Shown piece after piece: positions 1-4,235 of a DNA stretch of 7,666 bases; position 1 is the stretch's first letter; each line of letters opens with the position of its first letter. Below the pieces are notes generated by a model. It had not been told where the DNA came from and searched no databases. It saw nothing but the letters and a program-made list of their open reading frames with translations. Position numbers and translations under genes: made by a program. Source of the stretch: Pseudomonadota bacterium. Its GTDB lineage: Bacteria > Desulfobacterota > Anaeroferrophillalia > Anaeroferrophillales > Tharpellaceae. The stretch covers positions 1 to 7,666 of the forward strand of contig WFRP01000100.1 in the NCBI GenBank assembly GCA_015486505.1, given 5' to 3'.

Positions 1-2
1 CC

Positions 3-413
3 AAACGAGTTGAAATAATAAACCAGACGAGTGAACAGATAGATTTACTGATTGATAATGTAAAAGTAACTTTTTTCAATGCGAAATGGAATTTTTTGCG
101 GCCGGAAAAGATAGAAAGGTTTAACCTGTCGTCACTAAAAGCAATTGCCGGAATGAAAGTAAATACACTCTTTCTGAGAGCAAAATTTCGTGATTATTAC
201 GATCTCTATTTTCTGGTAAAAGAAGGAATGAGTCTACAGGAAATCTATAACTGTGCCCAGGAAGTGGTCACCGGAGTAACTTTCAAGATGCTGGCCATAG
301 CTCTCGTCTACACAGACGACATTGAAGATGAGAATATTGCTCATTTAGATCCTGTAATAGAGATAAGCCTCAAAGAAATCAGGAGTTTCTTTGAGGAAAA
401 GCTAAGACTCTAG
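3..413 (+). CDS. AbiEii/AbiGii-type nucleotidyltransferase toxin, 3' part (5' end outside the window)
   Basis: The frame is open from base 3 to the TAG at 411-413 with no stop, and no convincing start lies inside it; the TTG at 96 is internal. This is therefore the C-terminal ~136 residues of a gene that begins upstream of the window. The visible protein carries the segment RAKFRDYYDLYFLVKEG, which matches the conserved R-x-(K/R)-x-R-D-x-Y-D-L-x-x-L block near the C-terminal side of the AbiEii/AbiGii toxin nucleotidyltransferase domain. Members of that family act in type IV toxin-antitoxin or abortive-infection systems, usually beside an AbiEi-like antitoxin gene. The N-terminal catalytic motif and any antitoxin would lie to the left and cannot be seen. 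It is AT-rich like the following toxin-antitoxin genes and unlike tcdA or the TatD gene. Family assignment is fairly secure; activity cannot be judged from a fragment. Confidence 0.8.
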   Translation, partial: KRVEIINQTSEQIDLLIDNVKVTFFNAKWNFLRPEKIERFNLSSLKAIAGMKVNTLFLRAKFRDYYDLYFLVKEGMSLQEIYNCAQEVVTGVTFKMLAIALVYTDDIEDENIAHLDPVIEISLKEIRSFFEEKLRL

Positions 414-442
414 CGACAGAACCTCATCAACCGCGTACTGGG
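411..442 (-). repeat. Second copy of the tcdA 3' end (possible attachment-site duplicate)
   Basis: Bases 423-442 match 2176-2195, the last codons of tcdA, at 19 of 20 positions, and with one gap the similarity runs on to TAGC at 411-414 (2165-2168 in tcdA). Read on the - strand the segment encodes QYAVDEVLSL, against QYAVDEILS at the end of the intact TcdA. Similarity stops abruptly at 443. No other tcdA sequence is visible here. It is either a leftover gene end or, more interestingly, one of two direct repeats bounding an inserted segment. Confidence 0.65.
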
Positions 443-498
443 TTTTATATCGATGTAAATTGAGGGCACCCCGATCCGTTTGTGCAATATTATCTTTA

Positions 499-535
499 CT
501 TTATAGACTTAGTTTGTTAGACTAAGTCTATAAAG
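499..535. promoter_or_regulatory. Perfect 15-bp inverted repeat before the Phd/VapC pair, likely autoregulatory operator
   Basis: CTTTATAGACTTAGT at 499-513 is the exact reverse complement of 521-535, with a 7-base spacer. It ends 33 bases before the antitoxin start. No T-run follows it on either strand, so a terminator is unlikely. Phd/YefM antitoxins and their toxin complexes bind palindromes in their own promoters, so an operator is the natural reading. I see no strong -35/-10 pair; TTGTTA at 514-519 with TACATT at 538-543 is a weak candidate that would place the dyad over the promoter. Confidence 0.55.
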
Positions 536-568
536 GTTACATTAAAACATTTCAAGTAAGGCAAAAAT

Positions 569-802
569 ATGCTGGTTGTAAATATCCATGAAGCAAAAAC
601 AAATCTATCGTCTTTACTGAAAAAAATAGAACAGACAGAAGAAAAAGTTTTAATTTGTCGCAATGGGAAACCGGTTGCCGAGCTGGTTCCTCACAAATGT
701 AAAGATCGGTTGCAACCCCACTCGACCATGAGTAAAATAAAAATCAACTATGACCCGACTGAGCCTCTAGCCGAAGATGAATGGACGGGAGAAACAATCT
801 GA
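569..802 (+). CDS. Phd/YefM-family antitoxin
   Basis: This 77-residue protein begins MLVVNIHEAKTNLSSLLKKI, the typical N-terminus of the Phd/YefM fold, followed by a positively charged strand and NGKPVAELVPHK (about residues 32-43), the usual end of the DNA-binding dimerisation domain. The C-terminal part YDPTEPLAEDEWTG is the flexible toxin-wrapping tail common in Phd antitoxins paired with PIN toxins. It should neutralise the VapC encoded directly downstream and repress their shared promoter. The start has a TAAGG ribosome site at 557-561, seven bases upstream. The stop TGA (800-802) overlaps the toxin start as TGATG, indicating translational coupling. The perfect dyad at 499-535 is a plausible binding site. 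Confidence 0.92.
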   Translation: MLVVNIHEAKTNLSSLLKKIEQTEEKVLICRNGKPVAELVPHKCKDRLQPHSTMSKIKINYDPTEPLAEDEWTGETI

Positions 803-1179
803 TGCTGCTTGACACCTGCGCCCTGCTCTGGCTGTCTCAAGGGGGAGGAAAACTGTCCGCAGAAATATGCCGGCAGATTAACAAACAAGCGGCCGTCTAT
901 GTTTCGGCCATCAGTGGTTTTGAGATCGGTGTCAAACATCAAAAAGGCAAGTTAATCCTGCCGGCCGGCCCCGCGGACTGGTTTAAGACTGTAATCGAGC
1001 ACCACAACCTTCATACTCTGCCACTTAGCCTGGAAATATGTATTCGTTCAAGCCAATTACCCGCAATTCACTCCGACCCCTGTGACAGGTTTATTATCGC
1101 GACTGCGGAAATACATAAATTAAAAGTCATAACCGCGGACTCACTATTTACCAAGTATGGAATTTCTGTTGCCGGCTGA
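802..1179 (+). CDS. vapC: VapC-type PIN-domain ribonuclease toxin
   Basis: This is a 125-residue PIN-domain protein, the usual size for VapC. The acidic residues expected for Mg2+-dependent RNA cleavage are visible: D4 in MLLDTCALLW, E41 in SGFEIG, D95 in SDPCDRFIIATA, and D113 in ITAD. The order and spacing match the PIN family, in the subgroup with a P-x-D-R-x-I-I-A motif that usually pairs with Phd-type antitoxins. VapC toxins cleave structured RNA such as initiator tRNA or rRNA; the target here cannot be read from sequence. The ATG at 802 is preferred over an in-frame ATG at 781 because it overlaps the antitoxin stop (TGATG) and puts the first catalytic Asp at the usual position 4. No residue seems missing, so it is probably functional. 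Confidence 0.92.
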   Translation: MLLDTCALLWLSQGGGKLSAEICRQINKQAAVYVSAISGFEIGVKHQKGKLILPAGPADWFKTVIEHHNLHTLPLSLEICIRSSQLPAIHSDPCDRFIIATAEIHKLKVITADSLFTKYGISVAG

Positions 1180-1248
1180 GTTAAAATCAACGTTTACCCA
1201 TCAACATAAAAAACTGAGAATTTTTTAGCCAAAAGTACAAAAAAACAG

Positions 1249-1277
1249 TTGAAAATTATTTAAAATATAACTACTAT
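1249..1277 (+). promoter_or_regulatory. Predicted sigma70-type promoter of the second toxin-antitoxin pair
   Basis: TTGAAA (1249-1254) and TACTAT (1272-1277) are separated by exactly 17 bases, each matching the consensus hexamer at five of six positions. Transcription would begin near 1284, about 33 bases before the antitoxin ATG. The surroundings are very AT-rich, which adds some risk of a chance match. Confidence 0.55.
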
Positions 1278-1281
1278 GTAA

Positions 1282-1308
1282 CCATAATGCAACTAAATCA
1301 TATTATGG
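1282..1308. promoter_or_regulatory. Inverted repeat over the leader of the second toxin-antitoxin pair, candidate operator
   Basis: CCATAAT at 1282-1288 and ATTATGG at 1302-1308 are perfect 7-base inverted arms 13 bases apart, centred on 1295. They begin at the predicted transcription start and end eight bases before the antitoxin start. Ribbon-helix-helix antitoxins of the FitA/VapB type bind paired inverted sites in their own promoter, so a role in autorepression is plausible. Confidence 0.4.
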
Positions 1309-1316
1309 GTGATAGG

Positions 1317-1601
1317 ATGAATCTCACAATCAGGAATATTCCGGATAATGTAATTAGCAAGATAAGAACTCTCTCGCAAATGGAAAAGAGAAGTCTAAAT
1401 AATGAAATATTATTTGTTTTAGAACGAGGGATTCAAGAAGAGATAAGACACCTCTTTAAAATAAAAAGGAGTGTCAGCACGGACACTCAAATCAATATCT
1501 GGAAAAGATTAGCAAAAGAGTGGCAAGACGACAGAACAACCGACGAAACAATCGAAGATATTTACAACAGTAGAACTTTAGGACGAGAGTATCAATTATG
1601 A
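1317..1601 (+). CDS. FitA/VapB-like ribbon-helix-helix antitoxin
   Basis: This 94-residue protein opens with MNLTIRNIPDNVISKIRTLS, the DNA-contacting strand and first helix of the Arc/MetJ ribbon-helix-helix fold, then EKRSLNNEILFVLERGI, the second helix with the FitA-like R-S-L-N-x-E-I signature. The rest (about residues 45-94) is charged and probably wraps the toxin; its end, DIYNSRTLGRE, places an arginine where antitoxin side chains often enter the PIN active site. It should inhibit the VapC downstream and repress the operon. I chose the ATG at 1317 because the fold starts there and GGGTGA (1307-1312) sits four bases upstream; in-frame ATGs at 1287 and 1305 would add a tail not expected for the family. 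Its stop overlaps the toxin start as ATGA. Confidence 0.88.
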   Translation: MNLTIRNIPDNVISKIRTLSQMEKRSLNNEILFVLERGIQEEIRHLFKIKRSVSTDTQINIWKRLAKEWQDDRTTDETIEDIYNSRTLGREYQL

Positions 1602-1990
1602 TACTGCTGGATACTGATGTTTGTATAGAAATATTGCACGGCAATAGAGTCGTTATAGAAAAGCGATTAAGATGTTTTGAAAGAGTTGCTATCTGTTTTA
1701 TGACAGTTGGTGAATTATACTACGGTGCGGAGAGATCCAAATGTAAATCGAAAAACTTAGATATTGTTGATGAATTTACTTTGTCAATCGATATAATCGA
1801 TACAGACCTTGAAATCATTAAAAAATTTGCTGAATTGAAAGCAAATTTATATAAGAACAATATCCTGCTCCCTGATGCAGATATCTTAATCGCATCAACA
1901 GCTTTAACAAAATGCTCGAAACTCATAACCGGAAACATCAAACATTTCAATAGATTTAAAACCCTCGAAATAGAAAACTGGCTCCGTTAA
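1598..1990 (+). CDS. vapC: VapC/FitB-like PIN-domain ribonuclease toxin
   Basis: This 130-residue PIN-domain protein carries the family's acidic residues: D5 in MILLDTDVCIE, E39 in TVGELYYGA, D95 in LPDADILIASTAL, followed by LITGNIKHFNRF, where the fourth site is N112 in a T-G-N-x-x-H-F block typical of the FitB/VapC4-like branch. The ending LEIENWLR is also standard. It is expected to cut RNA when not held by the ribbon-helix-helix antitoxin encoded just upstream. The start codon overlaps the antitoxin stop by four bases (ATGA, 1598-1601), so translation is coupled. It belongs to a different PIN branch from the toxin at 802, so the two pairs are not a recent tandem duplication. Base composition is strongly AT-rich, suggesting acquisition by transfer. 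Confidence 0.92.
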   Translation: MILLDTDVCIEILHGNRVVIEKRLRCFERVAICFMTVGELYYGAERSKCKSKNLDIVDEFTLSIDIIDTDLEIIKKFAELKANLYKNNILLPDADILIASTALTKCSKLITGNIKHFNRFKTLEIENWLR

Positions 1991-2040
1991 CAACGCTTAT
2001 TCCAGACAAAATAAAACGTTCTCTTTGAAATTGCAAGGTT

Positions 2041-2167
2041 TTAGTACCTTACAGGTTATTTTCTGTACCAAAAAACAAGATTTAATAATCAGAAAATGTT
2101 CTGATAAGAGTACTTATTTGCGGGCCGAAAAAGTCCGTTTGGGTTGCGGGGATTGTTCCCGCATTAG
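2041..2167 (+). repeat. Dispersed structured repeat, copy A (no tandem units)
   Basis: This is the shortest complete copy of a repeat found four times in the window. It starts TTAGTACCTTACAGG and ends CCCGCATTAG. The head (2041-2117) contains an outer stem, AGTACCTT (2043-2050) with AAGAGTACT (2106-2114, one bulged base), and two inner hairpins that exclude each other: ATTTTCTG/CAGAAAAT (2058-2065/2090-2097) and ATCAGAA/TTCTGAT (2088-2094/2099-2105). Then come a CGGGC/GTCCG hairpin (2121-2137) and a tail hairpin (2146-2162). The 26-bp units present in the other copies are absent. It lies between the second VapC and the convergent tcdA, whose stop codon falls inside its last bases. No protein seems to be encoded. 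Confidence 0.85.
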
Positions 2168-2922
2168 CTCAAAATCTCATCTACCGCGTACTGGGCTGCG
2201 AGCAGGCCGAAGACGCCGGGCATGAAGATGGCGCTGGGCTGGATGCGGCGCTTACGGCCGCGTTGGAAATACTCTTCCCGCTCACTTTCACCAAAAGATT
2301 CGGGGGCGCAAGACTCAACCGCAATCGGCTCCGGTGAAAAAACCACTGTCACCTCACCTTTTTTGATTCCTTCCCGCCGCAATTGCTTGCGCACGACTTT
2401 TGCCAGCGGACAGCCGGTGGTTTCCAAAAGATCGCCGATCTCTATCATCGTCGGCCGGCTGCGGCCGGCGGCGCCCATCGCTGATATGAAATTTATCTTG
2501 CGCTGCAGACAGTTTCTGATAAGGTCAAGCTTCGGGGCCGCGCCGTCAATCGCGTCAATCAAAAAATCAATCTTGCCACCGCCTAAAAGTTCAGCGGCGG
2601 TATCGTGATGGTAGAATAGCTGATGACAATTGAGCTTGATTTTCGGGTTTATATCCCGCAGGCGCCGGGCCGCGACTTCAACTTTGGCTTGGCCCAAGGT
2701 TGAATTTAAGGCCAGAAGCTGGCGGTTGATATTGGTTTCTCCGATCAAATCAAAATCAATCAGGGTCAACTCACCGACCGCGGTGCGCGCCAGCGCTTCA
2801 GCGGCAAAAGAGCCGACCGCGCCGAGCCCGACAACCGCGATATGGGCCGCGGCCAGACGCCGCAGTCCCGGCTCGCCATAGAGCAGCTGCAAACGGGAAA
2901 AAGTGGTCGTGGAAAGATTCAT
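2164..2922 (-). CDS. tcdA: tRNA threonylcarbamoyladenosine dehydratase (ThiF/E1-like)
   Basis: This 252-residue protein belongs to the E1-like ThiF superfamily, in the TcdA (CsdL/YgdL) branch. TcdA uses ATP to convert t6A at position 37 of ANN-decoding tRNAs to its cyclic form. The opening FSRLQLLYGEPGLRRL, the nucleotide-binding loop VVGLGAVGSFAAEAL (residues 30-44, GLGAVG at 32-37), TLIDFD (D56), TNINRQ (R67), and LIDAIDGA (D123) follow the family order. C171 in TTGCPLAKVVRKQLRREG is the conserved region characteristic of TcdA. ATG at 2922 is preferred over a TTG at 2940, because the extra residues come from a 13-bp tandem duplication; no clear Shine-Dalgarno is seen before either. It is GC-rich compared with the genes to the left. 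The stop lies inside repeat copy A, and its last 31 bp recur at 411-442. Confidence 0.92.
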   Translation of the reverse strand: MNLSTTTFSRLQLLYGEPGLRRLAAAHIAVVGLGAVGSFAAEALARTAVGELTLIDFDLIGETNINRQLLALNSTLGQAKVEVAARRLRDINPKIKLNCHQLFYHHDTAAELLGGGKIDFLIDAIDGAAPKLDLIRNCLQRKINFISAMGAAGRSRPTMIEIGDLLETTGCPLAKVVRKQLRREGIKKGEVTVVFSPEPIAVESCAPESFGESEREEYFQRGRKRRIQPSAIFMPGVFGLLAAQYAVDEILS

Positions 2923-2925
2923 CGA

Positions 2926-2950
2926 AATTAAACTTTGCAATTAAACTTTG
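2926..2950. repeat. 13-bp tandem duplication just before the tcdA start
   Basis: AATTAAACTTTG occurs at 2926-2937 and again at 2939-2950, separated by one C, an almost exact tandem duplication that begins three bases from the tcdA ATG. It occupies the position of the ribosome-binding site and creates an in-frame TTG at 2940 that could mislead start prediction. Confidence 0.85.
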
Positions 2951-3016
2951 GCTCAATCATTAAAAGCATACCAGACCGCTATCACGGCCACATATATACA
3001 AGTAACGTGAGAGGAA

Positions 3017-3246
3017 CTAATGCGGGAACAATCCCCGCAACCCAATCCGGCCTTTGCGGCCCGCACCCAGGGGTACTTCCGCTGGTCGCACCCCAAGGGC
3101 ACTTCCGTTGGGCGCACCCCAGGGGCACTTCCGTTGGGCGCACCCCAGGGGCACTTCCGTTGGGCGCAAATAAGTACTCTTATCAGAACATTTTCTGATT
3201 ATTAAATCTTGTTTTTTGGTACAGAAAATAACCTGTAAGGTACTAA
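3017..3246 (-). repeat. Dispersed structured repeat, copy B (four tandem units)
   Basis: This is the longest copy, in inverse orientation: the tail end (CTAATGCGGG) is at 3017 and the head end (GGTACTAA) at 3246. Head and tail hairpin sequences are essentially those of copy A, while the middle holds four 26-bp units (3063-3165). It lies upstream of tcdA and so forms, with copy A, an inverted pair around that gene, tail ends facing inward. Short open frames across it are by-products of the GC-rich units and are not considered genes. Confidence 0.88.
3063..3165 (-). repeat. 26-bp tandem array inside repeat copy B
   Basis: Four head-to-tail units occupy 3063-3087 (25 bp, divergent), 3088-3113, 3114-3139, and 3140-3165. 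The last two are identical and 3088-3113 differs by one base. On the + strand each unit starts GCACCCC and contains CACTTCCGTTGG. The divergent unit, next to the tail, has GCTGGTC where the others have GTTGGGC; the tail-proximal unit in copies C and D is of the same divergent type. A 26-bp period is not a multiple of three, so the array is unlikely to be coding. Confidence 0.92.
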
Positions 3247-3321
3247 ATCTGTGTTAATCTGCGTTCATCTGTGGTTTCTATTTTTTTATTGAACCACGGA
3301 TAGACACGGATAGACACAGAT
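3247..3321. repeat. 30-bp imperfect inverted repeat built from 10-bp units
   Basis: The left arm (3247-3276) is three 10-bp units of the form ATCTGTG(T/G)T(A/T), and the right arm (3292-3321) is their approximate reverse complement (AACCACGGAT, AGACACGGAT, AGACACAGAT). The arms match at about 23 of 30 positions and enclose a 15-base T-rich loop. Sequences of this ATCTGTG/CACAGAT type recur between genes in many unrelated bacteria. It abuts the head end of repeat copy B and lies just past the 3' end of the TatD-family gene, so it may also act as a transcription barrier. Confidence 0.75.
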
Positions 3322-3354
3322 AAAATTTTATTAATTTCAATTATTTACAGACCG

Positions 3355-4143
3355 TTACCTAGAAGATGTAACGGATATTTTGAAAAGAGATGCGGCATTA
3401 GCGGTCGTCAGTGCGACTATTTCCGCAAGGCTTAAACCACGCAGTTCAGCCAGGGCCTGGGCCGCCGCCAGACAGTCTTTAGGCTCAGACTCACCTTTTA
3501 ATACCGTGTGCGAGCCGATATAGGGAGCATCGGTCTCCAGCAAGATACGGTCATCGGGAACAATCCGGGCCGTCTCACGTACCTTTCTGGCGTGCGGTCG
3601 GGTCACCCCGCCGCCGAAACCGATATAATAACCTGAATCCAGAAATTTCTCGACCAGTTTTGGGCCGCCGCCGTAGGCGTGAATTACCCCGATTACCCCG
3701 GGGAATTTACGCAGGCTCAGATAGAGCGGCTCAAAAGCCCGGCGGCAATGAATAATTACCGGCAAAGACAAAAGCGCGGCCAGTTCGAGCTGGGTTTCAA
3801 GCACGTCAGCCTGAACCGCGGCTGAATAATCTGCCAGAGCATAATCAAGCCCGATCTCACCAATCGCAACTGGATGGCGCAAACGGGCCAGCTGCCGGAA
3901 GGGCTCCGGTGAGAAGCCGGTTTTCGCTTCGGCCGTCCCAAGCCAGGCCGGGTGCAGACCGATTGCCGCTTTTATTGCAGGGAAACTCGCCGCCAGCCGA
4001 CAGGCGGCCCGGCTTGAAGCAAGGTCATAACCCGGAACCACAAAGCGATCAACCCCGGCGATTTCGGCCCGCTGAATGACTTCATCAAGGTTGTTTTTCA
4101 ACGGCAAATCGGTCAGATGACAATGCGTATCAATAATTCCCAT
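3355..4143 (-). CDS. TatD-family metal-dependent DNase
   Basis: This 262-residue TIM-barrel hydrolase has the complete TatD metal-ligand set: H7 and H9 in IDTHCHL, E96 in AIGEIGLDY, H132 in VIIHCRRA, H155 in GVIHAYGG, and D205 in LLETDAPY. The length matches the family (about 255-265). Members are cytoplasmic Mg2+-dependent 3'-5' exonucleases/DNases linked to DNA repair, and the YcfH and YjjV branches are near relatives; I cannot tell which branch this is. I start at the ATG at 4143 because HCHL then lies at the usual distance from the N-terminus; an in-frame ATG at 4158 and GTG at 4170 would add a short non-conserved tail. No good ribosome site is seen before any of them. A terminator-like hairpin (4180-4205) separates it from the cytochrome gene upstream, so it may have its own promoter. 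Confidence 0.93.
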   Translation of the reverse strand: MGIIDTHCHLTDLPLKNNLDEVIQRAEIAGVDRFVVPGYDLASSRAACRLAASFPAIKAAIGLHPAWLGTAEAKTGFSPEPFRQLARLRHPVAIGEIGLDYALADYSAAVQADVLETQLELAALLSLPVIIHCRRAFEPLYLSLRKFPGVIGVIHAYGGGPKLVEKFLDSGYYIGFGGGVTRPHARKVRETARIVPDDRILLETDAPYIGSHTVLKGESEPKDCLAAAQALAELRGLSLAEIVALTTANAASLFKISVTSSR

Positions 4144-4179
4144 TTCGACAGCGAACATATTCCATAACACTACAATCGA

Positions 4180-4205
4180 AAAGGGGCATCTTACGATACC
4201 CCTTT
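4180..4205 (-). terminator. Hairpin terminator after the octaheme cytochrome gene
   Basis: On the - strand AAAGGGGTAT and ATGCCCCTTT form a 10-bp stem around a six-base loop. The one non-Watson-Crick position is G.U on this strand but A.C on the other, which favours a - strand RNA. It lies 30 bases past the cytochrome stop codon and before the TatD-family start. The following run is only TTTT, overlapping the stem end, so termination may be moderate. Confidence 0.5.
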
Positions 4206-4235
4206 CCGCTTATAATTCAAACAAATCTCTAAGAA

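Noticed and set aside
499..535. Dyad as an intrinsic terminator of the AbiEii gene
   Set aside because: The stem is AT-rich and no T-run follows on either strand; its position before the antitoxin fits an operator better.
2025..2225. + strand 66-codon open frame after the second VapC
   Set aside because: It spans repeat copy A and the antisense of the tcdA 3' end; no domain or start signal.
2222..2881. Two + strand open frames (128 and 83 codons) opposite tcdA
   Set aside because: They mirror the GC-rich tcdA sequence, encode Arg/Ser/Ala-rich proteins with no recognisable motif, and tcdA itself has full family motifs.
3063..3165. Tandem array as a CRISPR
   Set aside because: Units are directly contiguous with no unique spacers, 26 bp in total, and no cas gene is present.
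2935..3205. Overlapping + strand open frames with repeated peptide blocks (PRGTSVGRTPGALPLG and similar)
   Set aside because: The peptide repetition only reflects the 26-bp tandem units of repeat copy B; the unit length is not a multiple of three and unit number varies between copies.
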